In this document: one piece after another, positions 12,294-24,987 of the stretch
Numbering within the stretch: the first letter of the stretch is position 1
Layout: each line of letters starts with the position of its first letter
NCBI GenBank assembly: GCA_963932145.1
Contig: OZ010581.1
Span: forward strand, 83,495,593-83,559,592
DNA length: 64,000 nucleotides
Direction: 5' to 3'
From: Acanthosepion lycidas
Lineage: Eukaryota; Mollusca; Cephalopoda; Sepiida; Sepiidae
The notes under the pieces: model-generated
The model's input: the letters and a program-made list of their open reading frames with translations, nothing else
The model's database searches: none
What the model was told of the DNA's origin: nothing
Made by a program: the position numbers and the translations under genes

Positions 12294-13222
12294 AGACTGT
12301 GGTGGGACGCCTCCCGTCTCCAATCGGGCATGGCTTACATCGTTCTTGTTCTAAAAAAAACAAAATCTAATTTGGCCTTTTTCACACGTACGAAAAATGA
12401 TAATCTTGGCTTTTTCTCACCTGGGTTCTGTCAAAACAGCCTGCCGCTAATTAGATGTGACTTCAGGAAAGAATATTGGCGCTATCTGTGAGCCGAGACA
12501 ATCGTTTTCTTTCCTTCTTTGTTTTTGGTCAGACCTGATAGTCAAAAATCTTAATTATCTGAATTGAAAATGTCTCCACTTCATCATCGTGGGGTTCCAA
12601 TTTTTAACAGGTCAGAATCTGTATACAGTTCCACCGGTCACCACCTCAACACAAAAAAAACACCTTTCCTCCGATTAAAATTTCGTTTTCATTGTTCAAA
12701 AATATCTTTATTGTTTCAGCCAACCTTAACAAAACTTCCATCCTACGCGGACACGGAATTAGTTCAAGTGCTTGACCTGATAATTTTGACACTTGTTAGG
12801 TGCTGGTCGTACGTGTGTGTTTTCGCTTACGACCTGGTTTCGTATTATGTTTCTGTCTTTCCTCTTCTTTTTGTTTTATTTTATTATCTCCAAACTCTAT
12901 TTCTTCAACCAAATATAACAATTTCTATTTCCCTGGATTTCGGTCAGGCAATTTGACCTGATATATTTTGACACCTGTCTTGTCTTAGTTTTACTTATGA
13001 CCGGGTTTTGTATCATCTATTCCTCTTTCTCTTTCTTTTTATTATTTTTTTTTTCTTCTTCTCTTTGGATCGCCTAAATACAGTTAGAGAATTATTCTCA
13101 AAACTCAATTATTCTTCGTTTCTAAATAACTAACAACTGGTTAATAAACCTAATAAAAATTAAATCATATTTCTATGAATATCTCTTTTTAGTCTTTCTA
13201 AAAATGCAGGGTGCCACACATC

Positions 13223-13530
13223 AGAGTGGTTTTCAGTAGCACAGCCATTCTTTGTAATATCTATTGGTCTTTTGTGAGAAGAGTAGATGACAAAAGATTG
13301 CATATATTTGAACATACTATGCAAATGTGGAAAAGAAATATGAGCAAAACCAGCTGACCATTGAAAGTCACACTCAAATATAGAAATGTCATATCCAAAG
13401 GTGAAGTAGAAAAATCAGGTATGGTAGACTATATCTGGAAGGAGAAAACAAAGATTATAGAAGAAATTGTCTATAACATATAGAATGGCCTATGTTAGAC
13501 ATATTGCTCTGTGGTTCAGCCAAATAGATT
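13223..13530 (+). pseudogene. Possible retroelement C-terminal relic
   Basis: One frame reads EVEKSGMVDYIWKEKTKI, resembling the SGMADHIWKEK-type segment found near the end of some invertebrate retroelement polyproteins. It is interrupted by stops and adjoins the solo LTR, so the LTR may have inserted into this older element. Low confidence; only one motif supports it. Confidence 0.35.
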
Positions 13531-14429
13531 GATCTGATGTATATATTTGCTGCATTTTTTTTTTTTACCTTTCTATCGATATTGAATGTACATTTGAAAA
13601 AGGTTGAATCAGCTGAAATGTTATGGTAACACCAAAAGCAACAAAAAGAATGAGAACAACTTGAAACAACTCTTGAAATTCTACTTTTAGATAATAATTA
13701 TTTCAATAATTATTGATTACATATTTTCAATAATCTTTTTTTTTATGTAAAGAATTCTGAAAGTTTATAAAATGACTAGATTAATTTATTTTTAGCATAA
13801 CTCCAGCCCTCATCAATTTTATTTTTTATGTACTTCCAAATCTATTCTCTTCAAAATAATGACATAAGGAATTCATTAATTTTAACAGACAAAAAATTGT
13901 TTTAATATGGCCTTAAATTTCATGTCATGTCATGATATAAGATATTAAAACTAGTAAAGCCTAAGTATAAAGTAATCCAGTTGTCTTGTGGCATGAGCGA
14001 TATCACCCCTGAAGTAATAATAATGATAAAGGAGGATATGTTGTTAAACAGAAAATACCAAGTGAAAGATAAGCGTTATCAAGTAACCAAGATGTTAATA
14101 TGCTGTAAAGACTTTGAAATGTAAATGTTACAGAAAGTTAATTTAGAACACAAAATAAAATCTTTTTGTAAGTGTACAAAGGATATCAGGTTACTAATAG
14201 AAAATTACTGGAACAATGATAATTGGAACTTTTAAAAAAAGAAATGGATTTTGACACTATAAGAATCAAAGTTAAAATTAAGGATGTTTTGACCTGGAAT
14301 TTATTTTTAAAACAAGAATCTCTGTAGTTTAGAAAGAGCGGCAGAATAATTAATAGTGAGGTGATAAATGATAGCGTCTTGTTGTGAACCTTGGAAACCA
14401 ATTGATAAAAAAGTATATAGTTTATTCTC

Positions 14430-15210
14430 TGAGGAGTGAAGTTGTACTTTGGCAGTATGTCAGTATGTTCACACTAGAAAAACAGATAAGTCACCAGCCT
14501 GAGACATGTGAAGCTGGTTCTCTTAATAAAGTGGCGAGACAACCGGAGGAGAGAGTTTTGGGGTTCGTTTGTCTTCAAATGCAGTCAAACTGAGTGGAGA
14601 GATGTCAGAGATTGAAAAGGAAGTGCCCGTTGTGTGTTGCTGAAGCTGAGGGTGAAGAAGCGAAATACCGCCGCTAACATCTAAATACCGCTATTCCTGC
14701 TACTACTAATACTACTACTACTGAGAATGGGAACATCGAAAGTTGTAATAGTTGCACTAAAAACTGACCAAAAAGGGTTAAAACTAAGGCCACATCTCTC
14801 CTTTACTGAAATTATTCAAAGTATTTGTCTTTGTTTGGTTACTGTTCACATACAAGAAACAGTCAACCTTGTGCAACAAGAATATTTTTTTTTTCTGTTT
14901 GCTTTTATATATATAAAAAAAACTTTTGTCTTTTCAAAATTGAATCGACTTGGTTATATTTATTTTTCTGTTAACTCAATTTTCACCCAACAAACTCGCA
15001 GGTGGATCAATGGAGAGTTTCCGGATTTCTACGATCTGATAACCACTCTCCGGGATCAAAACAATCACAACATGGCTGGAGGGTGGCTTCAAATTGGCAT
15101 TGGAAACTGGAGACTTGAGTCTAACCTGTAATGCTGGACCATACCGGATAAACAGCCGGTCTTGTGGAGTGCATGTGTCCAGTTGGGTGAGGATACAGTG
15201 TTACGGTCTT
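14430..15210. other. Unassigned G+C-richer island
   Basis: It contains GGCGAGACAACCGGAGGAG, a CTACTA run (about 14696-14721) and GGAGAGTTTCCGGATTTC, in contrast with the AT-rich DNA around it. Such islands here are usually retroelement LTR or leader sequence, but no termini or target duplication were found. The two ORFs of 69 and 134 codons match nothing I recognise. Confidence 0.4.
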
Positions 15211-16618
15211 AAACTAGATTTGATTGAGATTAGTTACCAATTAAAATAACTCAAGTTAGTTACTGTTTTCCTACTTCATTTTCAATGGGAACATTATTTC
15301 CAGATTAATAACACATTTTTTTTCTTATCAATATAAATGTAAAAATATTTACCTTTGCAATAGCATTTTTAGTTTTCAGATTTGTTGAGTTATGAAATGC
15401 CCATTGATTGTGTAAAAGTTGAGTATAAATTTAAACTAACAAACTTGATAAATTAGTTCCAAAACTCTTTAAGTCTAAAAAAGTTACTTCCTTTGGGGCC
15501 AGCTTATATTTAAGTACCCTAGCTTATACTTTGAAAATTTAATCCACATTTTAAGATGCCTTTTTTGGTATTGTTTGCTAAAAAAAAAAATGCTACAAAT
15601 TAATGAATATATACATACACACAACACTGTACTATTCACAAGCACATCAATAGCATCTTGTAAATATTACTAACATTATTCATTCCAGATTTAATACTGA
15701 CCTTGAAGCAAATAAGTGAATATTTGATAACTTTTGATAATGTAATTGGACCAAGGAAGAGTAAAACATTAGGTTAGTTCCATCATTAAATTCTATAAAA
15801 TTCTGATTAAATAATCTGTTTTTTAAAATCTTTCCATATACACCTCTGGCTTGAAAGCAAATGGAGAGAGAAATAATCCCTGTTGTTTATAACATTTAAA
15901 AATTTGTTGCATAATGTCCAAAATATAATTGTTGGGTTTAATATGCCAGTAAGTTTTATTCTATTTAAGAGTACATTGTGATGTCCATTCAATTCTTGTT
16001 TAACAATTTCACAAGTTGCATTAATAAAAGTATCCTCAATAAAAAAAAAATTCTCTGCAGGCTTTGTTTGGGTATAAGTATTTCTCATGTTAAAATAGAT
16101 TTCAAATTTATTTTTGTGTAATTTTGTGTAACAAATCAACATGGTTTAGTGCAAAATCTTTTCCTATCTTTTCACTCATCCAAGAGAAATATCTTCTTTT
16201 TAGAGGAATGAAATCTTACTGATTTTAAATTGTACAGTTGAAGGGAAAAATAATCATAAGATATACTGTTAGTAATACTAATGCTTTTAATACTGTAAAT
16301 GATTTTTTCTTAAACTTGAACATAGATTATTGATAGATATAAGAATTTAATACTGTGTGTATTTTTATACAGATTCTCATTCATTTTCAGGTAAGACACT
16401 AAAAGTGTTGTATTCAGTTTCAAAATTACTCTCCTTTCTGTTTACATATTTTTAAAATATACATTATGATTATTGACCTTTTATTCACAATTTTATCAAC
16501 TCATTATCCAATTCATAATTTTCACTGTGATATCTGAACATTTTTTTAATATCACTGTTGCACTATTTGTCTTTCTGTTAATAGGATGCATACATTAACA
16601 ATTTACACTAGGCACCTC

Positions 16619-19565
16619 CATAAGCACATGATAGCTAAGGTTTAAAATGAATTTTTAAAAATGAAAATTCTTTCTTGAAGCTTTTATTTTAGTTTTAATT
16701 TCAAGCTAATAGGTTAAATTTAATATTTCCAATAAGAAAATACTTTGCTCTATTTCAAAATTAATTTAAATTCACTGGAAAGAATTCTCATTTTGAAATC
16801 ACTTAAAACACTAATTTTAGCACCATTGTTCGCCATCTGTCATCACAATATAATTCTCTTTATTAAAGAATCTTTCAAAAATATACTTTTCTGAAACTTT
16901 TTTGAGGAATATTAGCTGATTTAAAGTTTAATTAATCTGATCTAAAACAAATATTACTACTTTAAGTTTAAAATACCACAGCAATTCATTTTTTTAACAT
17001 GAAAGAAGTTCTTTATTTCAGGTGTTGACAGCTTGACTGACAGGTCATGGCTGTTTAAAAAGCCTTGTTTTTGTTATATAAGAAAATCCAACATGGTGCG
17101 TAAACAAAATATTCGCAAAAAATCCTATTCGTCAGTAACATTTTAAACACCTCATAGAATGTAAAGTTCTTAAAGTAAACCTATGCCAAACTGTTTTCCT
17201 GAATCCTTGATGACTTGGCTGTCTGAAAATGATAACATCAAGATGAAATAATGGAAACTGACCGTGAAAAACACAATTATGTGCAACTAGTTTTTGATCT
17301 ATCAGTAAACGTCGGGACCTTTTTTTCGGTGCCATTATAGGATCCAGACAGCTATTGCTTGCACATGGAATTATTCAATGGTAATTAATCTTCAATTTGG
17401 CTGTGGAAAATGTCACTCGGCAGTTAGCATTAAAAAATTGTGCCCAATTTATGAAAAAATATTTATTTTCACTTCAAAATAATATCATTCAAATTTCATC
17501 CGTTTCTCCTTAATTTGGTGTGAACATCATTGAATAAAAGGAATGGCTAAATGGACCGGCAATGGGAAATACAAAAGATATGCTAAGTGTTGTTGTCATC
17601 ACCCAGGTCATGGGGTGTTAAAAACAAAACAGTCATTGTTCGAACATAGGTTTGGAAAAAAAACAAAAAAAAACCTTATATCAAGCCCTACAAATGTTGA
17701 TCCTTTTTCATCGCTCTTTACTCTTATCTGGGAGCGGTGGGTTTTATTACAAGCTGAGACAATTTGTTCTAAACATTTATTGCTGGCTGGCTGGCTGACC
17801 TTTGACCCAGACATCTCAGTCAGTTTGGGTTAATTTTCCTTATCACTGCTATTTTTTGGGAAAAAAAAACTTTTGGTTTCTGTGTCAATTTTTTTAACCC
17901 CTGGCAATCGTATAATTGAAAATTACCAATAGACCTGTCGCAATTTGACCCCCTAGGAATGTTGATTACCTTCAAAACTCAATTTTATGCCTGAAATAGT
18001 TTGATTATGATTTAGGCTTTCTGATTTTCCCTCCAAAATGGTTAATTTCCCATTAATGGGGGAAAATTTTTGTTTAGAAAATGCAAAATTTTCACTATTT
18101 TTTCACATTTTAACCCCTGAAAAAAAGTTTTGAGTCATTTACACCAGCCAATTTTACTTTTAAATGAAAGAATGTATCCTTTGCTTTCAGAAAATACCTA
18201 GTTTCATGGGGTTCAGATCAAAAGTGTCCTTGATATTTGTTTAGATGATGATAAAACAGTCATTTTTCAATATTTTACCCCTTAAAAATATGAAAATCCA
18301 TTTTTTGAGAGAAAATAAGCTGTGATAAAATGACTTTTGCCATTTTTGTGATGATTTTTACTTGAGATAGAAAATTTTACCATAGCAAACCTGAATTGAC
18401 TTTATTTAAGTTCAGTGGGCCTATAAGGAAACCTCAAACAGCTATGAGGTGGAAGTTGATCAGATTTTTTTCTACAGGAGACATAGGTGTAAAAATTACT
18501 TGAGGAATATAATGGGAACACTTTTGGTATGAATTTTAACTACCCAGCAATCTTGAAAATTTAAGATAATATTCTCCAAAATCTACTATTTTATTGAATT
18601 TTAGGTACTTTGGCTTTTAATTTATTATAGTTATTACTTTTACGTTCTGATAATGTTATGTATTTACAAAACTCAGTATGTTTATACACACAAAAAAAAA
18701 ATTAAAAATTTTAAAATAATGTGGGTTGATGAATCAGCAACCTTTACCATTTATGATTAGTAAATATAGTTTTTACTTAATAACAATATTACCTAATTGG
18801 TAAAAATTAATACAGAAATTTAAAAGTTTATAAATTATTATAATTAGAATTTTTAAAAAATGAAAACAATTCTTGTAAAAATTCATTATTCATCTTGAAT
18901 TTTTTTCTTAAGGCAATATTGTCCATAATATATCATATTCATAAAAGCAATTAAAAGCTTTTCTAATTGAATAATGTCTTAGTTTTATTGTATTTTTTAT
19001 TTTATGATTCAGCGTAGATTTTCCGTAACAAAAAAAAAATTGATTTAAATTCTCCAAGGTGTTCTGTATATAACAAGTATAAACATTAAGTGGTACAAAA
19101 TTCAATTTCTCAAAATTTTATAAACTAAATCAGTGGAGTATAGCGAACATATTAAAATATATATATTTTTACCAAGAATTTCTTAAAAAAAGAAAAAAAA
19201 ATTTCTAAAATAATTTAATTCCTTTGTGAAAAAGACCTGAATGTTTCATTAAAGTCCAGCAATTATTTTATTTTTAAAAGACTTTCCAAATCAATGTGTT
19301 TTTCACAAAAAAGATGCTAAAATTTATTATACTAATCTTTTGTTTATGTATGTGTGAATATACACACACACACACTGAGACAAGATTTTTGTCCAAAATT
19401 TCAAACATTCTAAGATCAAAAAATTTAATTTAACAATCAAAATATCCTTTGGTCTTTCCTCTTAATAATAAAGATTTTGACAATAAAACTTTGTTTTTAA
19501 GTTTGGGTAATTTTTTCATCATGATATGCTGTCTTTTTTCTTTAGCAAATCAGTGCAAGTACCTA
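16619..19565. mobile_element. hAT-like transposon, copy B (2.95 kb)
   Basis: The left end is TAGGCACCTCC; the right end, read inward, is TAGGTACTTGC. It is flanked by perfect 8-bp duplications ATTTACAC (16611-16618 and 19566-19573), which fit nTnnnnAn. The two outer regions align with copy A. Between about 17090 and 18540 it has some 1.5 kb that copy A lacks, including a 96-codon ORF. Copy A appears to be the deletion derivative. Confidence 0.75.
17543..17833 (+). CDS. Unidentified small ORF inside hAT copy B
   Basis: A 96-codon ORF starting MAKWTGNGKYKRYAKCCCHH. It has a Cys/His cluster (CCCHHPGHG at residues 17-25) followed by a basic stretch (HRFGKKTKK). This could be the remains of a zinc-binding N-terminal transposase segment, or chance. 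It lies only in the interior that copy A has lost, which is where element coding sequence would be expected. The rest of the interior shows no matching transposase core. No function assigned. Confidence 0.25.
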   Translation: MAKWTGNGKYKRYAKCCCHHPGHGVLKTKQSLFEHRFGKKTKKNLISSPTNVDPFSSLFTLIWERWVLLQAETICSKHLLLAGWLTFDPDISVSLG

Positions 19566-20643
19566 ATTTACACTATATTTTTACATATCATTTTTCCCAA
19601 TATATAAAAACAACCCTTCAGATCAATATTGTCATTTTCAGTTTTGTTTACATTTAGGCTGCATTCCTCTTCTTTTAATTTTTAGTTTTTTTGGTATCAA
19701 AAATTTTCCTTTTCTATTTAAAGACATATTATCTCTGTTTTTAGATACTTGTTTTTACATTGTATTTTTTAATGATTAAACAATATTAGTTTTCAGTTTG
19801 TTATAAATATTTTAAAATTTAGAGTAATTCTTTGTGTCTTTTTACTAAAGTTATATAACACTAGAAGTAAGATTTGATATGATGACCTTCAAAAACTGTT
19901 TGAGGATATCTTTTTTAATTGCAATGTTTGATATGATGATTTTAGTACTTTGTATTAACTTTGATTTACTTGATAATAAAATTATTAGCTTCCTAATTGT
20001 TTCAGTTTTAATTTTTTGACAATTTAATAATATTCACAAAAGCTAATTTATGCAAAAGATAAAATCTGTTTTAACAGCAGTTACTTGATGACTGATGCAG
20101 AGAGTATTAAGTGCCATTTTGGTGATTAAAATACTAATGTATTTGAATTAAAGTAAGCTTGAAAAGACTTGCTTTAGATTTTACATTTTAAGGATACTCA
20201 AGTTTCAGGTGACCAGGTTTTCACATAGTTGTGGTTTTATTTACACTTTTAGAGAAACATTATAGTCATTTTTAGAGGATGCTGAAAAGTTATCAGTCCA
20301 ACTCAGGAGAGTTTTAATAGTTGTTATGTTTGGTCCTTTGGTCAAATGTAGGAAATGAATTAAACCATAAACTTCAGTATCCCTTCATATATACATAAAC
20401 TTTTGTAAATGAATGAGCAAATAACACTGGATTGCAAAGTTAGGACAAATCCAAATAAAACTTATTCATTTATGAACTAATTTTTTCCTTTTGCTCACAA
20501 AATCTGTAGAATATATATGTAACTTTCATACAGAAAAGTTTGCAGACTGCTGATTGAACTCTTTCATTTGAGACTAAATGTTTAACATTTTTATTTCATT
20601 TAAAAGGTCAAAAAAGAGTTTTTCCATAAAACTGATACATTTA

Positions 20644-20745
20644 TTAGGTTGGTGCAAAAATAATGACGTAATAATGTTGTTTTTTGACGTTAAAAAATAC
20701 GTCAAAAAACGACATTATTATGTCATTATTTTTGCACCAACCTAA
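20644..20745. mobile_element. Palindromic mariner MITE, 102-bp form, copy 2
   Basis: Same length and almost the same sequence as the copy at 7477: TTAGGTTGGTGCAAAAAT ends, TA on both sides, a full-length palindrome around a TTAAAAAATA loop. The arms differ from copy 1 at a few bases only, so the family was active fairly recently. Confidence 0.92.
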
Positions 20746-22216
20746 TACTAATATAAATTTTACTTTGAATTTATTTTATTAACATATTTGATAAAGTCAT
20801 ATAAATAGATAAAAAGAATTGTCATTGTACAAAAAAAAAACTTCTTCCTCAGAATATTTCAACACTTGGATCCCTCTTGAGATAGTTCCTGTTTGGCTCC
20901 ACAGAAAAACAAATCATTACTCACAGTAAATAAGATGCTAAAATAGCTTGAATATGAGATAGCAGTAGATTTATAACATGGCAAACATGCTACAATGTTG
21001 GCCGAACCTTTCTGCATATTCAAATAATTTCATTATTTAATCATATATTCATTCAAGTACATGCAACTCATAAATTTACTGAAAGATTACTTTTAATGTA
21101 AATAGGACATGTGATATTTTAGATGTTAAATTAAAAATCTTGTCCTACTTAGATTGTAAGTAATTTACAAATTTGAAAGTAAGTAAATCTGTTTAGATTG
21201 TTACTTTTGCTGGAAATTAATTTTATTCATTTACACTTTTTAATGTACAATGGATTAATGTTTGAAATTTACTAACCCTTTAAAAGTGAAGGATAGCTAT
21301 ATTAGTAGAACTGAAATATTTTAACCTTCAAAATTATATCATGTCTTTGTCATATTTACCTAGTTTTAAAATTAGACTTTTTTGTTTATTGGCTTGCATT
21401 TAATTTGCTGGAACAACTCCAAAATTGATAGTAAATGTTGTGCATGTAAATTTCTCAAACTTCACACATCATTTGCATCATTCAGTTTTTTTATAAATCA
21501 TTTTTGTGGAAAATTCATGATAACCTCTCATCATGTGCAGCATGATCATTTAAGAAGTTTTATACATAAATAATTTTGCTTTTCCCATTCTCTTCAGTGT
21601 GTTAGCTTTAATTCTTCCTTTCAGGGCTTCTTTAAAGTAAAAAATGATTAAATTAGGGAAAAAGAAACAAGTTTAAGGATCCATTTTTCTCTCTCTTCTT
21701 TTTTCTTTGAATCTTGTTATTCATGGGAAATATTTAACTATGAAAATTTTTATCTATGACTTCAGAAAAATAAAACAGAAGAATGAATCTTATATGTTAT
21801 AAGTGAATCTCAGGAAATGATATCCTGAGAGCAAATGCCATATGCATGTATTTGTGAACATAAAGATAAGTTATATTTAGTAAGATTTCATGTTTAATTT
21901 GAATTCCCAATTTAATTTATTGGAATAAGTAACCAAGAAAAATAAAATCTTGTCTATTTAAGTCTACTTTGCAAATATTGATAAAAAAAAAAGTACAATC
22001 TAGATATTTAGATATTAGTCTGTAAATACCAGCATAGGTTATTTGATGAAAGATGTGCATTATGCTAGAGATTTTATCTTTCATAATAATATTCTTCAGG
22101 AATATTCAAGGGAAACCTTATTCATCATACGGAAACTGATATGTGAATTTTAGAGTTCAATTTTCATTTAGAGCAAAATATCTTACATTTTATAAAATCC
22201 TTACATTAAATCTCTG

Positions 22217-22220
<4 letters not shown>

Positions 22221-22255
<35 letters not shown>
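22221..22255. repeat. TA microsatellite
   Basis: About 17 TA units, intronic. Confidence 0.95.
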
Positions 22256-22258
<3 letters not shown>

Positions 22259-23244
22259 ATCATTTGAAAAATCTGCTTCTTCTCTACTGCTTTATAAGTT
22301 TAAAAGTTTGTTTTTTTGGGGGGGTTTCTCTTAAAACATTTTATAAAACTTTTAAAAGTTAATGATTTTTAATGATCTTCTGTTTTTATCTGTTGCAAGT
22401 GAAGAGGATTGTATTTTATTATACTTGTAAAAATGTTTCCTTTTAAACCCTTACAGAGTTGGCAAGATGTAAGCCTACATTGATCATGGTCTGTAATTAT
22501 CTTTTAAAAACTCTTCTGGTATAATTATTTTTACTCAAACGCTGTTCATTAAAGTTCCCTCTCCTTTTCTCCACTCAGCCACCTCATTTTGTGAACGTTT
22601 GGGGAGAGGGGGGGTCTCTCTCTCGTGTGTAGGTGATTTTTTTCTGCAAAAGTTATCAATGCCAAACAAATTTTCACTTTTAAGTTTTAAAAAAAATGAA
22701 GATTTGATTCTAGTATTACATTTAAGAATCTCTCTCATTTGCATCTATATATGCATTCACCTCTCTTCATGATGGAATTTATTTACTTTTAAGAGATTTT
22801 TTCTTTATTTCACATATCACAGACAGTTAATGAGATTTTTATTTTTCATGTTATTGCTGTTTTTTTTGTTTTTGTTTTTTTTATTTGGCATTCAACAAGT
22901 TGCTGAAGGTAGAGGGAATTTTCTGATTTTAAAATGATCAGATTTTCTTGGATGATATATGAATTAGTGTTATGTTTTTCTTTCATTCTTTAGTTGGAGC
23001 CATCAAGTAAAATCATCTCATGACATTTTTTTTTATTTGTCCTGCTATGTAATGGTTAATTGATTTCTCCCTGACTAAGCTGCATGGTGGCTCAAAAAAT
23101 TCATCTGGTGTGTCTAGATTTTGTTCCTAATTTCCTTCTCCCTTTTAGTGATCATTTTCTCTGGACATTACTATTAATATTTATTATTAATAATAAGCAC
23201 GGCATTTGCATGGTAAATTATTTAGTAACCTCTTTGCTACAGAT

Positions 23245-23253
<9 letters not shown>

Positions 23254-23288
<35 letters not shown>
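23254..23288. repeat. CA microsatellite
   Basis: About 17 CA units, intronic, preceded by ATACATACATA. Confidence 0.95.
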
Positions 23289-23290
<2 letters not shown>

Positions 23291-24788
23291 TGATACCCAC
23301 AAAATATGATCTTAAGAATTAAGATATTTATTGTATATTCTATGCAGCATTTTTTGAGCTATATTTTAAATAATATACAATTGTTGAAGTATTCCTGGGT
23401 TTTTTCTATAATGTGTGTACAGCTTGTAACACCATGTGTAATAGACTGTCTGCATATTGAACAATTCTCATGCATAAGACTGTGAATATAAGTGTAATTA
23501 TTTAAGGCAAAATTAATTTTTTTTTTAAACTGTAAAAGTAAATTTTAGTTGTAAACATTTTACAAAATTAAAAATAATCTGACAGCAAAGAGGTTAAATC
23601 TAATCAAATATGAAGAAACTTGCAGGCTCCTTTGTATTTACTTAAATTCATACTTCCAGATAATTTTTATATTGTACATATTTTTAGTTTTTTTTGTGAT
23701 CTTTAGTTATTTTTTGTTTTGGGTTTGTTTGTTTTTTTATATCATAAGTTTAGTTTTCAGATTTTGCTTTAATATGCTTAATTTTTTTTTATAAACTATT
23801 GTTTCTAGCAAAATCAAAATAATCACAAAAATGATTTGGGTATACAAGAAATTTACAACAAACATGTGCTTTTATATTCAATAATTTTAAACATAACTTT
23901 CTACTATCCAGATATACTACAATCAATGCACTTATATTTTAATCAAATTCAATTCATGTTTCAATTTTTTTTTAATGAAAATTGTTAAATTCCTTTCATG
24001 ATTAAGTAAAGCATTGAATATTTTTTATATAGAAAGATACAAATGACAAGTATGACTTATAAAAGCTTTTTCGATATTTTCTTCCTAAATATTACACAAC
24101 TAATAAATTCTAAGCTTTCCACATTTCATTTTTAATTCAATTTTTTATTTTCACCAAAAGAATCTTGATAATTTTCTGTTGATTTTTCTCAAACTAGTCA
24201 GCCACCATAAGCAAATTATCAAATTAATAAACTGACAAGTTTAAACACTAGATTTGCTTTGTAGCTCAGAAAACTTATTGGTGCTTTATGTGCATATTCA
24301 TATATAGATCTACACTATATATTAATAATTAAAATCATTATGAATTTATAGAAATATTTGTAGTTTTCTTTTTAAAGTTGTATAAAATCTCTAGTGTAGA
24401 ATACTAGTGAGGACTGAATTTCATATACAGTTAAGTTTATGAACCATTGCTTTATGGCAGGTATGCATCTTGTTAACCATCTTTTACTCTTTCTTTTTAG
24501 TTTCATCTTTTTAAAACTTTTCATGAAACTTTGGCTTGATAAGCATCTGAGGATCTCATTCAATAGTTTTTTCAAGTAATGTTAAATCAAAAAATATTTT
24601 GATGCAAGTATACACTCTGGTTTCATAAGACATAATCCTGATAATTAAAGGGAAGATAATTTCTCACCATATGAAAAACAGGCGATCATTTTACAAAGTA
24701 ATTAGTTCTTTATTAAATATTATACATCAGGTATAGGTTTCTCTTTTCCTAGTTGTATGAGCGAACATTAATTTCTTTGGAGCCTGTT

Positions 24789-24900
24789 TTCCTCAGTATT
24801 GTTTCTTTATTTTTCCTTGCTTTTTGTATCATTTTTTTTCTTTTGTTTTTCCCCCCTGTTTGTTTTCCCTCCCTTGTTACAGCTTGTTTATTCTTTCCAG
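24789..24900 (+). promoter_or_regulatory. Long polypyrimidine tract with two 3' splice sites before exon A
   Basis: Over 90 nt of almost unbroken T/C precede exon A. Two AG acceptors occur: TTGTTACAG ending at 24882 and TTTCCAG ending at 24900. They are 18 nt apart and in the same phase; use of the first adds LVYSFQ. The second gives HFEEL, which lines up with exon B and with vertebrate MYPT1, so it is preferred. Confidence 0.65.
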
Positions 24901-24987
24901 CATTTTGAGGAGTTAAAAGCAGACAACACAAAACTTAAAGAAGAAAATCGAGCTTTGGCTAGGGTCATCTCCAAACTTTCCAGATAG
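24901..24987 (+). CDS. PPP1R12A: MYPT/PPP1R12-like protein, alternative C-terminal exon A (leucine zipper, stop)
   Basis: Encodes 28 residues from HFEELKADN to ARVISKLSR and TAG. It matches the vertebrate MYPT1 C-terminus ADNQRLKDEN...RVISKLSK. Leucines at residues 5, 12, 19 and 26 form a perfect heptad zipper; in MYPT1 this zipper binds cGMP-dependent protein kinase I. The TAG is immediately followed by GTAAAT, a plausible donor, so the exon may either end in its own 3' UTR or be spliced onward to exon B with the stop at the junction. Compared with exon B it has Arg instead of Gly after EEN and Ala instead of Ile before RVISKL. Phase agrees with the micro-exon at 6246. Confidence 0.88.
   Translation, partial: HFEELKADNTKLKEENRALARVISKLSR

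Larger units (their letters stand above)
11120..13218. mobile_element. Likely solo LTR, 2.1 kb
   Basis: The block is clearly richer in G+C than its surroundings. It starts TGTGACGGGT and ends GGGTGCCACA, giving TG...CA termini with an imperfect TGTGRC inverted repeat. It is flanked by CATC on both sides (11116-11119 and 13219-13222), compatible with a 4-bp retroviral-type target duplication. Inside are a 29-bp tandem repeat (11842), a duplicated GTGACC...CCAAT module (12213, 12274) and AATAAA-type signals near the 3' end. No gag or pol similarity is visible in the ORFs, hence solo LTR rather than full element. Ty3/gypsy type is a guess. Confidence 0.55.
6297..24900 (+). other. Large intron to alternative exon A (18.6 kb)
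   Basis: This intron follows the micro-exon; it is 18.6 kb if exon A is used and about 25 kb if exon B is used. It is packed with transposon material annotated separately. Stretches 6297-7476, 9990-11115, 13531-14429, 15210-16618 and 20746-24788 are AT-rich and hold only simple repeats and unassigned sequence as far as I can see. No further exon in phase was recognised. Confidence 0.75.

Noticed and set aside
12159-12956. 110- and 130-codon + strand ORFs in the LTR
   Set aside because: They arise from the lower stop-codon density of the G+C-richer LTR and show no retroelement or cellular motif.
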